A stretch of 23,145 nucleotides of DNA from a virus: positions 1,085-24,229 of IMG/VR virus record IMGVR_UViG_3300030108_000151. One strand, 5' to 3'. Both the position numbers and the translations under genes were made by a program. Shown piece by piece: positions 1-8,404 of the stretch (position 1 is the stretch's first letter; every line of letters begins with the position of its first letter). The notes under the pieces were generated by a model, which saw nothing but the letters and a program-made list of their open reading frames with translations, ran no database searches and was not told the origin of the DNA.

Positions 1-1519
1 GCTGGTCATCGGTCTGCGCCATCTCGATAGCTTTTTCTAGGCTTATGTTTCCAGCATCTACCTCTGCTCGTAGCACATCTGGCAAAAGTTCCTTGTTTCT
101 TAGATCAATGACATCAGGCGTAGTCATTGAGCCTATCTCTACGCCGTTTATTTTGAATCGGGGCGTAAGAAGGTCAGCATCAGATGCAAAAGAATTACCC
201 GTTTCCGGGTCTGGCATTTGATTTCTAGGGAGAGTGATTAAGTCTTCATCGACAGATAGCGTTACAAAGTCATCTCCAAACTCGACTACTTGACCGCTTT
301 GCTGTTGACCCTCGTCATCATAATAAGCAACGTCTTGTTCGCTTCGTTGTAGCTCGGTAAGCTCTTCTTCAGTAAGAGGCTTCAACGCTTCTGTCTTCTG
401 ATATTCTTCCGAGAGTGCTTTTTCTGTTTTAGGTAAGCGCAACTTTTTGCCTAGAAGCGCGTCGATAATCGAGCCTGCGGCAGCACCATAACCAAACTCA
501 GACAGAGCCGATTCACCTATAGGCTGGTCAGGGTTATAATTACCCTGTGCAGCAAGCTCCTGCATGATTCCTGCGATAGCTTCTTGAGCACCCTCTGCGC
601 CAGCGTTGGTAATGTTTTGCGCGGCCCTAACTGCGTATCTATTTGTTACTGCCTTGCCAAGTGAAGCTGGTATACCCCGCAATAAAATCTCTAGCGGCAA
701 TAGCTCTGTTAGACCAATGGCTAAACCGTATTGTGTGGATAAGTTTCGTTGCGCGTTAGTTACTTCGTTGCCAGCATCAGCATAGGCTTCTAGCATTTGA
801 TTGGCGGTTCCAGCACCTGTGCCGGACGCTACAACGCCGGTTAAACCACGATAACCGATTGCATAGTTTTTTAATCGTCTCGCGGTCTCTAGCTTCCCAG
901 CCGCTTGCGCTGCTGCTGCGCCTGCGGTTGCTCTTGCAACACCTAGTCCCGGTATAAGCAGAGTAGCCATGCTTCCCAAGACTTCAGCCAGTTTTCCTAA
1001 AGCGCCCTCCTCATAGCCGACTATTTCTCTAGCCTCATTCAAGCCTTTAAGAAACTCGCTACTCTCTGGGTCTATCGCATCTTCAAAGCCTGTCTCATTT
1101 GTCACCATGTCGGCGGTGGCAAACAACCCTTGGCCTAACGTAAGAACGCCTTGAGCCACACCACGGCCCAATCCACGGCCCACTTGCATGAAGTAGTTTT
1201 GACTCTCAGGCTCTTCTTGCTCTGGCACCTCGGCTAAGGGAAACGCCTGCCTATACCCACCGAATAAATTAAGCTCTCTTGGGTCTGCTTGGACAGGAGG
1301 GGTAGGAGGCAGGCCGGTTGGCTGTGGCATTGGCACGAAGCCTGCCGCCAAGCTACCAGACTGTGGCGCTGTAACAGGTTGTGCAGGAACACCAGCCAAA
1401 GCGGATGGCGGCAGCGCCGACAAATTTTGTGGCGCTAACGCATTTGGTGGTAGTGGGGGTGTAGTCTCCGGGTTTAGCCTAGAAATTAACGACCTTATAA
1501 ATTCTTCTTGTGAAATCAT
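1..1519 (-). CDS. Large ejection (internal virion) protein, N-terminal part, truncated by window edge
   Basis: The frame is open from an ATG at 1519 to the left edge (506 codons, no stop), so only the N-terminal part is present. The ATG overlaps the stop of the upstream gene as TAATG, which suggests coupled translation. Residues 20-80 are Pro/Ala-rich and disordered. Residues 110-360 are helical and Gly/Ala-rich, with hydrophobic stretches near 183-205, 222-240 and 264-285, then an EGAQEAIAGIMQEL segment (309-322) and a GYGAAAGSIIDALLG segment (343-357). That pairing is what I recall from very large phage polyvalent or ejected proteins, where it may mark a membrane-interacting region. Its position last in the structural block, after two other core-like proteins, resembles the place of T7 gp16. 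Ejection function is inferred; no enzymatic domain is visible in this part. Confidence 0.75.
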   Translation of the reverse strand, partial: MISQEEFIRSLISRLNPETTPPLPPNALAPQNLSALPPSALAGVPAQPVTAPQSGSLAAGFVPMPQPTGLPPTPPVQADPRELNLFGGYRQAFPLAEVPEQEEPESQNYFMQVGRGLGRGVAQGVLTLGQGLFATADMVTNETGFEDAIDPESSEFLKGLNEAREIVGYEEGALGKLAEVLGSMATLLIPGLGVARATAGAAAAQAAGKLETARRLKNYAIGYRGLTGVVASGTGAGTANQMLEAYADAGNEVTNAQRNLSTQYGLAIGLTELLPLEILLRGIPASLGKAVTNRYAVRAAQNITNAGAEGAQEAIAGIMQELAAQGNYNPDQPIGESALSEFGYGAAAGSIIDALLGKKLRLPKTEKALSEEYQKTEALKPLTEEELTELQRSEQDVAYYDDEGQQQSGQVVEFGDDFVTLSVDEDLITLPRNQMPDPETGNSFASDADLLTPRFKINGVEIGSMTTPDVIDLRNKELLPDVLRAEVDAGNISLEKAIEMAQTDDQ

Positions 1520-3750
1520 TACAGGATAGGCGCAGTGTTATCCGTAAATACCTTAGTATCTATGTAGGGATACTTTTGCTGGAACTGTTGAATGACCGCG
1601 TTGAAATTGTCTTTGCCCCTTGATCCGTATATAGAAAACAATTCTCCACTAAACATCTCAAGTATTTCTTGCCTGCCAATTAATGGGCCTTCATCTCCCT
1701 TCGTATAAGAATCCTCTAGCCTTGCTCTTATAATCGCTTCTTGTTGTGCGGGAGATAACTGTTGTTCTTCCGTGGAAAGACCATTCGCTATTTTTCTCAT
1801 GTCGCTAATTACAGTCCGAATTCCTGTATTGACAAGTCTTTGCGCCTGCGGGACTTCCATTATCGCGTAGTCAACTGCATCTCTAAGATTATGTTCTTCT
1901 CTGGGAGCATAAAGTTCAGACTCAAGATCTCGATTTGCATTAAGTTGATTTTGGAAGTCTTTAACACCCGCACGAATCGCCTCATTTTTGGCCCTCAGCC
2001 TTTCTGCTAATGCAGCTTCATTTCCCTTTAGACTATCCAAAGCGTCTTTACTGAACTTTCTTTGATACTCAAGCACAGATAATTGCAAATTCGCTCGGTT
2101 GTTTGCGTATGTCTGCTCGTACTGCCTTGCTGCTTGTATTTGATTTAATGCATCTTGTTGGCGCTGATATGCTGTATCTGCCTTTCCTTTTTCAATAGCA
2201 AAACGCTGTAGTGCGTGTTGATACAATTCTTTTTGTTCTTCGCCCGTCATCTTGTTCATTACGCCAGCAGCACCACCGAACCCTGCCGATATGGCAGTTA
2301 AGAAATCAGGGCTACCAGAGCCAGCGGCCTCAAAAAACGCTTGAGCCATGCCTAGGCTCGTTTGCTTTTTAATGCGGTCTTTTATGTTTTCTCTTGTAGG
2401 AAGATCTGCCTCAAGCTCCTTCATTTCTCTTAGTGCAGAATCTACCTCTTCCTTGTGTTTTCTCTCTCTATTTAGCAACTGTTGGTATAACTTATTATTC
2501 AAGTTACTAATTGTTTTTGATTCGGACGATGGTGTCGAACCAACAAGAGCGCCTGAAGCTGACAAACCTGCTTGTTGAAGTATAAGAGGACTCAGCGTCG
2601 GTCTAGGCACAATATTAGTTTGTTGAAGTATTTCTTCGCCAGTAAGAGCGCGAGCAGCCTGACTTTGATTATTAGCCTGATTCGTTGCGACTTGACTGGT
2701 AGCTGCGCTGGGGCCAATACGACCGTCTCTTTTACTAGCCTGAACTTCAGCAGTCTTTTGGTTTTGTCTTTGATACTCCTCGAATTTTTCTGGCCCCAAC
2801 ATTTCCTCTAGCGTTGGAGTGCGAGCAGGCTCTCTTTCTTCTACAGGTATTGAGGGCCGCTCAAAGACATCTTCGGGCCGCACTCCAAATGGCGCTGGCC
2901 CCATCCTCATAGAAGTGACATCAGGCGCTTCGCCAATTCCTAATGCGGCCTCAAATCTAGGTTTGATTGTGGGCCGCAATGTTTCTCTATATTCAAGTAA
3001 CCTTTGTTGAGATGCGTCAAATGGCTGGCGACTTGGTGTGTCTAATGGGCCAGAAAAACCTAGCGCCTTGCCAAGCCGAGTATTGGCTGCTTGAGACAGA
3101 CCAGCATCTATTGCTCTAGGTATAGCAAACGCTACGTCGGTGGCAGCCGCTATAGGGGTACCAATACCAAGAGCTGCTACATCTTTGAATGCCTTTTGAT
3201 CTTCTATCTGCTGCATTACCTGAATACGCTGATCGGTAGTTAATCTTTCAAACTCCTCTGGCGTAAAACCAACATCCGCTAATTGTTGTTGCGCCAACAT
3301 AAATTGATCTAAATTAGATTCACCAACAGTTCTTCCAGCTTGAAACCGACGAATCAATCCGCCTGTGTTCATAGCAGGCACACCCATCTGCTGGGCTAAC
3401 TGAGCCATATCAGGTGCCATTTGTGGGGGCGCTGGTTGCGGCATAGGTTGCTGCATATCCATCTGTGGAGGCATAGGCTGACCCATAGGTGGCTGCATCT
3501 GTGGGGGCATAGGAGCGCCCATAGGGGGCGTAGGCTGGCGCATTGCCATGTTGATTAGTTGTTCTACTACCGGCGGTTGCGCTTGATTCTGCATCATCTG
3601 AGCATCCTCTCGAATATCGCTACGCGCTTTCATTTCACTAGCAGCTATAACACTCTCTATGCCACTACCAGACGCAGCAATCTGCGCCAGCGCCTGATCT
3701 GGCAAATCCTCTGTGCGCTCCGCGATTCTTAGTAAATCTTCCATTGCCAT
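1519..3750 (-). CDS. Putative internal core/ejection protein, Pro/Met/Gln-rich N-terminus
   Basis: This 743-residue protein has no recognisable enzyme domain. Residues 1-70 are helical. Residues 72-111 are an unusual run of Pro, Met and Gln with repeated PPQM and QPMP units. A GGLIRRFQAGRTVG motif (130-143) resembles one in the small protein at 5718-6098. The C-terminal half is predominantly charged, Gln-rich helix and looks like coiled coil. The start is the ATG at 3750; a second in-frame ATG lies two codons on. A GTTTAAAC palindrome directly abuts the first ATG, and TAGGGC at the upstream gene's stop may serve as a weak ribosome site. Its location between core-like proteins suggests a virion protein ejected with the DNA, by analogy with T7 gp14-gp16. 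That function is inferred from context and composition. Confidence 0.75.
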   Translation of the reverse strand: MAMEDLLRIAERTEDLPDQALAQIAASGSGIESVIAASEMKARSDIREDAQMMQNQAQPPVVEQLINMAMRQPTPPMGAPMPPQMQPPMGQPMPPQMDMQQPMPQPAPPQMAPDMAQLAQQMGVPAMNTGGLIRRFQAGRTVGESNLDQFMLAQQQLADVGFTPEEFERLTTDQRIQVMQQIEDQKAFKDVAALGIGTPIAAATDVAFAIPRAIDAGLSQAANTRLGKALGFSGPLDTPSRQPFDASQQRLLEYRETLRPTIKPRFEAALGIGEAPDVTSMRMGPAPFGVRPEDVFERPSIPVEEREPARTPTLEEMLGPEKFEEYQRQNQKTAEVQASKRDGRIGPSAATSQVATNQANNQSQAARALTGEEILQQTNIVPRPTLSPLILQQAGLSASGALVGSTPSSESKTISNLNNKLYQQLLNRERKHKEEVDSALREMKELEADLPTRENIKDRIKKQTSLGMAQAFFEAAGSGSPDFLTAISAGFGGAAGVMNKMTGEEQKELYQHALQRFAIEKGKADTAYQRQQDALNQIQAARQYEQTYANNRANLQLSVLEYQRKFSKDALDSLKGNEAALAERLRAKNEAIRAGVKDFQNQLNANRDLESELYAPREEHNLRDAVDYAIMEVPQAQRLVNTGIRTVISDMRKIANGLSTEEQQLSPAQQEAIIRARLEDSYTKGDEGPLIGRQEILEMFSGELFSIYGSRGKDNFNAVIQQFQQKYPYIDTKVFTDNTAPIL

Positions 3751-3758
3751 GTTTAAAC
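3751..3758. repeat. GTTTAAAC palindrome, junction copy 1
   Basis: On the minus strand the junction reads TAG-GGC-GTTTAAAC-ATG. The motif fills the gap between the stop of the 484-residue core protein gene and the start of the 743-residue one, touching the start codon. It belongs to the set of nine copies discussed in the findings. Confidence 0.8.
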
Positions 3759-3761
3759 GCC

Positions 3762-5216
3762 CTACTGTCTAAGCGCGGCTGCGCCTAACAAGAAGTTAGC
3801 TAACTGCCCTGCTTGATTCGGGCCGGGGGCAGTGGTTGTTTGGGTTGTACCGCCTCTTAGTGGCGCTACGTTTCCGCGCAACAGGTTAGAGTAAAAGGCT
3901 AGTTGCTCGTATGGGAAGTCACGCTGTCGCTGGAAGTCGGCAAACTGCTGATCCAATATCGCTTGCTCATCTGCTCTGAGATCCGCTCCCAGTGCTTGTA
4001 AAGCGCCTAGTCGCTGTAAGTCCAGACGTTGCTCTAAACGATCAGCCTCCATTGCCCTTACCGCTGCGGTATCGCCTCTAGCCAAAGCCGCTTGATAAGC
4101 ACGTTGATTTGCAAGGTCGGCTGTTAAAGATTGCTGTCCCGCTGCTCTAGCGGCGGCATCTCTGGCTATCTGAGCTTGCAGCGTCTGTGCGCCTTGAAGT
4201 TGTCTAGCTCTTTCGGATGCTTGTTGCGCTTGCAATGACTGTGCGCCAAACGCTCTTGCTGCTTGATCTGCCATTTGTTGAGCTTGCAGCGCCTGCATAC
4301 CACCTGCCCTGCGAGCAGCATCAGCAGCTATTTGAGCCTGCAAGTCCATCGCTCCTGCTTGCTGACCGAATCTTGCGGTAGCTTCTTGAGCAGACATCCC
4401 CATTTGTGCCGCTGCTCTTGCCGAGGCATCAGTTAATTGCTGCGCTCGCAATCGTCTGTCAAGATCGCTACCCGCCAATGCAGCAGCACGATCAAAACCA
4501 GCGGCAAGCTGTTGCGCCTCTAAGTCTTGTTGACGAGACTCGAAATCATCTTGAGCTTGAAGCCTATCCAAAACACCCCTGCTGCCAAATGCACTAGCAC
4601 CTCCAGCTTGTGCGAGTTGTGCGGCCCTTTGCGCCCGTTGCTCTTGAAAGCCTTCGAGCGCCCTAGCTCTGGCACGATCCAAGACCATCTCTTGATATGG
4701 GTTTTGAAATCTTTGGATTCGCTTTTCAAGATTGCCTGCCCTAAATCGTGTTGGGTCATAATCAGAAGTGATCTCTGCCCCTTCAAACTGAGACTGTATA
4801 TCTGATCCTTGATAGCCACTCCCGAACTCCTGACTTTTTGGATCGTAGGCGGTCTGTATCTGTCCCGCTCGATAACCACCACCAAACGCGCCTTCGCCCG
4901 TATATGTGGAACCTACTTCTCTAAAGTCTGGGCCACCAGCCATTACATCTTGAAAATACTGCCTGCCGCCCTGCACTCCCTCCAGACCTCTGGTGGCTAC
5001 ACCGGTAATTCCTTGGAACGCCATCTGCTGCTCTGGCGTATAACCAGCCATCCGCTGCCCTTCGTAGGGCACATAATCTTGCTGAAGGAGAGCATCCGCC
5101 ATCTGCATTTGCTTTTGCAGGTACGGATAAAATTCTTTTGGTATATTCGTTTGTGTAATGTTTGACGTAACATTCTGAGTGCTAGTTCCGCCGCCACCGC
5201 CGCTTCTACCGCCCAT
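3762..5216 (-). CDS. Putative internal core protein, long Ala/Gln-rich helix
   Basis: The start is set at the ATG 5216 because GGAGG lies 6 bases before it; a TTG two codons upstream would overlap that site. The product is 484 residues. It begins with a Gly-rich stretch (MGGRSGGGGG) and a segment mentioning an IPKEFYPYL motif. From about residue 165 to 440 it is one long Ala/Gln/Arg-rich helix with heptad-like QA(L/Q)QAQ repeats and almost no Pro, so extended coiled coil is likely. The last 40 residues return to Gly/Thr/Pro. It overlaps the upstream GNAT-like gene by 11 bases and lies in the block of core-like proteins. A structural or ejection role is inferred; T7 gp14-gp15 are functional analogies only, with no sequence similarity claimed. 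Confidence 0.75.
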   Translation of the reverse strand: MGGRSGGGGGTSTQNVTSNITQTNIPKEFYPYLQKQMQMADALLQQDYVPYEGQRMAGYTPEQQMAFQGITGVATRGLEGVQGGRQYFQDVMAGGPDFREVGSTYTGEGAFGGGYRAGQIQTAYDPKSQEFGSGYQGSDIQSQFEGAEITSDYDPTRFRAGNLEKRIQRFQNPYQEMVLDRARARALEGFQEQRAQRAAQLAQAGGASAFGSRGVLDRLQAQDDFESRQQDLEAQQLAAGFDRAAALAGSDLDRRLRAQQLTDASARAAAQMGMSAQEATARFGQQAGAMDLQAQIAADAARRAGGMQALQAQQMADQAARAFGAQSLQAQQASERARQLQGAQTLQAQIARDAAARAAGQQSLTADLANQRAYQAALARGDTAAVRAMEADRLEQRLDLQRLGALQALGADLRADEQAILDQQFADFQRQRDFPYEQLAFYSNLLRGNVAPLRGGTTQTTTAPGPNQAGQLANFLLGAAALRQ

Positions 5217-5715
5217 TAGCAACCTCCTTCAGAAGATCATCTTTATTCACTTCTAGCAAATACGACTGATGTGTCTCCTGATCTTCCAAATCTTCTTGTT
5301 TAAACGATTTAGTCATCGTGACAAACTGTTTCTTGAAACCAACATCTTTCCATGCTTTTTCTAATCCGGGCGCAGTGCTCGTTTCCATTCCATCTACACC
5401 AAGCCTTTTGCCAAAGTCCTCGACAATCTCAAGAGCTTGCCTAGACCACTCTTTGAGTCGCAGGCCACTTAGCGTATTCAAATCTAGGTATGTCTTCCTT
5501 GGGTAGTAATTTATCCCGCAAATAAAAAACCCAATAACATTTCCCTCTTCTCGAACCACCCAAACAAAATAAGGTAGCTCGACTAATTGATTAAAAATGT
5601 CTGCGGTCAAATACCTACCATAACTTCTTTTCTGTAAGTTCTCGGCTAGGTGTTCTATCTCAGGCCAAATCCGTAATACGTCAGCTTTCTCTATAAGCTC
5701 AATGTCAAATGCCAC
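5206..5715 (-). CDS. GNAT-like acetyltransferase-fold protein
   Basis: This 169-residue protein has the layout of a GNAT (Gcn5-related N-acetyltransferase) fold: an N-terminal helix (12-30), a paired strand segment FVWVVREEGNVIGFFICGI (50-68), a central helix (85-105), and a C-terminal AWKDVGFKKQ (121-130) that matches the usual 'xYxxxGF' end of the family. The acetyl-CoA loop (Q/R-x-x-G-x-G/A) is not evident, so catalysis is doubtful. T7-like phages carry a GNAT-like core protein (gp13) in the equivalent region, which makes a virion or assembly role as likely as an enzymatic one. The start is GTG at 5715, immediately after a GTTTAAAC palindrome that also contains the stop codon of the upstream gene. 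A second palindrome copy lies inside the gene at 5298-5305. Confidence 0.7.
   Translation of the reverse strand: MAFDIELIEKADVLRIWPEIEHLAENLQKRSYGRYLTADIFNQLVELPYFVWVVREEGNVIGFFICGINYYPRKTYLDLNTLSGLRLKEWSRQALEIVEDFGKRLGVDGMETSTAPGLEKAWKDVGFKKQFVTMTKSFKQEDLEDQETHQSYLLEVNKDDLLKEVANGR
5298..5305. repeat. GTTTAAAC palindrome, intragenic copy
   Basis: This copy lies within the GNAT-like gene, read there as Ser-Phe-Lys-Gln. The minus-strand context is TCGTTTAAACAAG. Confidence 0.7.
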
Positions 5716-5723
5716 GTTTAAAC
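5716..5723. repeat. GTTTAAAC palindrome, junction copy 2
   Basis: The minus strand reads GTT-GTT-TAA-ACG-TGG. The palindrome contains the TAA stop of the 126-residue upstream protein and abuts the GTG start of the GNAT-like gene. Confidence 0.8.
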
Positions 5724-6098
5724 AACCTTTTGTGGAGTCCTCAGAAACGACATAATTTCTTCAGGCGTTTCATCTAGCTCTGCTGGCTGTTCTGTAGTTT
5801 GTGTTTTTTGCATACGGATGTTATTGACCATCTCATCAAGTAGTTCGCCACCCCTTGAGGTGCTGCCATCTCCTATATGACCAACAACATCAGCGGGTAT
5901 CACATACTCATCTCTCGATAACAAAACCGGCTCTACGCCCTCGACAATCGCTGGTACGACATCATCCATTCCACCGCCCACACCGGGAACTAAACCCTCA
6001 AATACCTTAGAGTCAACAGTCATTGGGCCGCCTTCTTGAAAACGCCGCAACATGCCGCCAAAAGGTTTATCCATTGCATCAGAGGGATTAATAATCAT
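5718..6098 (-). CDS. Small ejection-module protein with tape-measure-like PAxLSxxEYVIPAD motif
   Basis: The product has 126 residues. It begins with a GGMLRRFQEGG motif (14-24) close to the GGLIRRFQAGR motif of the 743-residue core protein. Residues 42-90 read GGMDDVVPAIVEG..LLSRDEYVIPADVVGHIGDGS..., followed by a helix with RGGELLDEMVNNIR. The 'D-x-V-P-A...L-S-x-x-E-Y-V-I' string resembles the short motif often seen towards the end of long-tail tape-measure proteins, here in a free-standing protein of an apparent podovirus. The start is the ATG at 6098, separated by one base from the upstream TAA, with AGGA about 8 bases before it. I recognise this as a type common in marine phage ejection modules, but no function is known to me. 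Confidence 0.75.
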   Translation of the reverse strand: MIINPSDAMDKPFGGMLRRFQEGGPMTVDSKVFEGLVPGVGGGMDDVVPAIVEGVEPVLLSRDEYVIPADVVGHIGDGSTSRGGELLDEMVNNIRMQKTQTTEQPAELDETPEEIMSFLRTPQKVV

Positions 6099-6099
6099 T

Positions 6100-7872
6100 T
6101 TACATTCCTACGCTTATTCCGCCCATGCCTCCAAAACCACCACGCCCCATACTACCTAAATCCACATTAGCTAATGGGTCAAAACCTACGCTCAAGGGAG
6201 ACGGTATAGGAGTAACTGGCGAGACAGCAGGCGCTGACATGACTGGAGACGGAGCGGTTTGTACCGAAGGCACTGGGTTAAAACCAACGCCCCCACCCAT
6301 AGAGTCCATTGATCCATCGGTAGCTGGGACACTGAAGTCACTTGCCGGTAAGGTTGGATCAAATGCGGCCCCGCCGTATGCTCCCATCTCACCACCTATA
6401 GATATGCTCTCGCGTAGGCCGGCAACTATCTGAGCCTGCACTTCAGGTGGTAATTGGCTGAAGTCTGAACCAGCCGGCATCAAATCCAAAACTTGCTGCG
6501 GAACACCTGATGTTGCTGTGGTTGCTGGGGTAGAAGATTGTTCTGGCGCTGCTGCTTCTGCTTCAGCCTCTGCCGCCGCATCTCTAGCCGCGATCTCTTC
6601 CTCGGTCATTTGCCTCATGCGCGTAACTTCGCGTGTAGGAGCGCCCAGCAGTCTACGATTGTAATCAACAAAATCTACGTCGCCTGCGCCACGAATGTTA
6701 CTCATGGAGGTTTGTGGCATCATTCGTCTACGGGGCGTATACACTCGCTCCCTAAACGTTTCCTCAATCATGTTTTCTGTGTTTTCTTGTGCAGGCTGTC
6801 CCGAAATGTATGATGGCATATTAAAATTGACATTAGGATTTACGCCTGCTTTGTCCAATGCAGCCTGAATTCTAGCGTCTATTTCTGCTTCTCTTGCGTC
6901 AGCGGCTCTTTGCGCTCTGGCAAGGCCGCCTCTAAAATGGCCTTTGATCATTCCGCCCTCTTTGAAGGATGGCGGTGGTGTCACGGGGTCTTGAGTAAAG
7001 GAGAACGGGTTCGCAAAATAATCAAATTCAGCAGTGCCCTGTCTGGCTCCGGGGAATTGAACACCCCTGTCCTCTGCCGTTACCGGGACGTAAAAGTCCT
7101 CGGCATCCTCGTCTAGGCCGGGGCCTATAGGCATGTTCATAAGATTATATTGATCTGACATTGCCTGACCTGTTAAGCCAGCAACACCACCCGTCAAAAT
7201 ATTTTGTGTTGGATTTAATGTACCAACCTGCGCGACAAAACCTTTCGCGCCCTCAGTGCCAACTTGAGGAATGCCGCCTTGTGTAAGCTGTTTGAGCAAT
7301 GATGGTTTAACAGCCTCTGTTGCTACTTCAGTGCCCACTTGTGATGCTGCTTGACCTAAGTTCGAGGGAATCCCGCTCATAAAAGGGCCGGTAGTTGTTG
7401 CCGGATTAATGACAGGCGCTGCTGTTTGAGTGATAGCCTCAGTAGCTCCACTTGTAACGCCTTTCTCTACGCCCTTTGTAGCAACGTCACCCGCACCTTG
7501 TAGGAATTTACCTGCAACCCCACCGATCAATCCGCTTATCAATCCAGCCTTCAATCCTTCTTTAAGGCTGCCTGTTTCTATAGTAGTTCCTAAGCCGGTT
7601 CCGATAGCACCAGCAGTCAAGGCTCCAAGACCACCAAGCGCACCCGCACCACCAAGAAAGCCACCAGCCAATCCTAACAATAGTGGCAGGAACGCCTCTG
7701 GCTGCCCTGTATCTGGGTTAATAGTTAGTTGACCGCCGGGGGTCATTTGCCGAAGAACATCGACCTCAGTGGGGTTCATATGCACCAGCATGGTGTCACC
7801 AAACCGGCCTTTACTTGCAAGCATATCCGCCTGTCTTTCAAGCGGTGCCATCTGCTTAAAGTCCCTATTCAT
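6100..7872 (-). CDS. Putative ejection protein with Gly-rich hydrophobic domain
   Basis: This 590-residue protein has three parts. Residues 25-60 form a compact N-terminal region (TMLVHMNPTEVDVLRQM, then LTINPDTGQPEAF) that I recall from marine phage structural clusters. Residues 61-125 are strongly hydrophobic and Gly-rich (FLPLLLGLAGGFLGGAGALGG and onwards), suited to inserting into or crossing a membrane. The rest is low-complexity, with a GGMIKGHFRGG motif (307-316), an acidic Ala/Glu helix, and a Pro/Ser/Gly/Met-rich tail ending MGRGGFGGMGGISVGM. It may be ejected with DNA and help the genome cross the envelope; this is inferred from composition and place. The start is the ATG at 7872 with a GAGAGG ribosome site; a GTTTAAAC palindrome lies between that site and the upstream stop codon. 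Confidence 0.75.
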   Translation of the reverse strand: MNRDFKQMAPLERQADMLASKGRFGDTMLVHMNPTEVDVLRQMTPGGQLTINPDTGQPEAFLPLLLGLAGGFLGGAGALGGLGALTAGAIGTGLGTTIETGSLKEGLKAGLISGLIGGVAGKFLQGAGDVATKGVEKGVTSGATEAITQTAAPVINPATTTGPFMSGIPSNLGQAASQVGTEVATEAVKPSLLKQLTQGGIPQVGTEGAKGFVAQVGTLNPTQNILTGGVAGLTGQAMSDQYNLMNMPIGPGLDEDAEDFYVPVTAEDRGVQFPGARQGTAEFDYFANPFSFTQDPVTPPPSFKEGGMIKGHFRGGLARAQRAADAREAEIDARIQAALDKAGVNPNVNFNMPSYISGQPAQENTENMIEETFRERVYTPRRRMMPQTSMSNIRGAGDVDFVDYNRRLLGAPTREVTRMRQMTEEEIAARDAAAEAEAEAAAPEQSSTPATTATSGVPQQVLDLMPAGSDFSQLPPEVQAQIVAGLRESISIGGEMGAYGGAAFDPTLPASDFSVPATDGSMDSMGGGVGFNPVPSVQTAPSPVMSAPAVSPVTPIPSPLSVGFDPLANVDLGSMGRGGFGGMGGISVGM

Positions 7873-7886
7873 ATGAACCTCTCGGT

Positions 7887-7894
7887 GTTTAAAC
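7887..7894. repeat. GTTTAAAC palindrome, junction copy 3
   Basis: The minus strand reads TAGCGTTTAAACACCGAGAGG, so the motif follows the TAG stop of the 110-residue protein by one base and precedes the ribosome site of the next gene. Confidence 0.8.
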
Positions 7895-7895
7895 G

Positions 7896-8228
7896 CTATG
7901 TTATCTCAAGTAACGAAACAAATATATCAAAGTAATCAGCCGTTCCGGCAGTCATACGCAGCTTATCTTTCGACTCTAAAACAATGACCTCGCCGTTTTG
8001 TAGGTATGCCTTGCGTGTACTGGCGGCTATAGAGCCTGTCTCAAACTCAAATGTTGCACTCGCACTATCGTCAAAAATATGCGCGGTGAGAGTTGCCGCA
8101 TTAGATGCGTTTGTATTCAACGCACTTACCGTCTTCAGTATTGCCGTAGCGCCCTGTGGACACTCGTAAACATCAGCAATGCTTGTCCCTGTTAGCGTCT
8201 TAGCTACATTTTGATACGTCGAAGGCAT
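7896..8228 (-). CDS. Small beta-rich structural protein
   Basis: The start is the ATG at 8228, which overlaps the upstream stop as TAATG; the frame can be extended five codons to a GTG at 8243, which is less likely. The 110-residue product alternates short hydrophobic strands (ADVYECPQGATAILKTV, LTAHIFDDS, EVIVLESKDKLRMTAG, DYFDIFVSLLEIT) with small-residue loops and has almost no helix apart from the N-terminus. This resembles small beta-sandwich virion proteins (decoration, tail or fibre-adaptor type). It lies between the gp10-like nozzle gene and the ejection module. I do not recognise a named family, and the structural role is inferred from context. Confidence 0.7.
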   Translation of the reverse strand: MPSTYQNVAKTLTGTSIADVYECPQGATAILKTVSALNTNASNAATLTAHIFDDSASATFEFETGSIAASTRKAYLQNGEVIVLESKDKLRMTAGTADYFDIFVSLLEIT

Positions 8229-8404
8229 TACGACAAAAACCACGCTCGGTTATGAGCTTCGTTTTCTATGTCATCTGATGAGCGAATCAAACCCAAAACA
8301 ATTCTTAACTGGTTAATCAGTCTTTGAAAATACGGCTCTGAATACTCTTGTGGAGGCAACTCCAAAGGTAAACGAAATTCTGCTCCGCTAGATGTTTTGC
8401 TCAT
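8228..8404 (-). CDS. Hypothetical 58-residue protein
   Basis: This short gene fills the gap between the nozzle gene and the next protein. It starts at an ATG that overlaps the nozzle stop as ATGA and ends in a TAA that overlaps the next ATG as TAATG, so both ends are coupled. The product starts MSKTSSGAEFRLPLELPP, continues with QEYSEPYFQRLINQLR, and ends in a charged tail with EAHNRAWFLS. A short PxEYxxxYxxxLxxxLR pattern of this kind is familiar from small proteins beside tail genes in marine phages, but no function is known to me. The perfect fit at both ends is the strongest evidence that it is real. Confidence 0.75.
   Translation of the reverse strand: MSKTSSGAEFRLPLELPPQEYSEPYFQRLINQLRIVLGLIRSSDDIENEAHNRAWFLS

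Noticed and set aside
3751-3758. GTTTAAAC as a cloning-site (PmeI) artefact
   Set aside because: Nine copies at native gene junctions and within reading frames, without any vector sequence, cannot come from cloning.
4520-4885. A 121-codon minus-strand frame
   Set aside because: It lies wholly inside the Ala/Gln-rich core protein gene in another frame, with no ribosome site or family resemblance.
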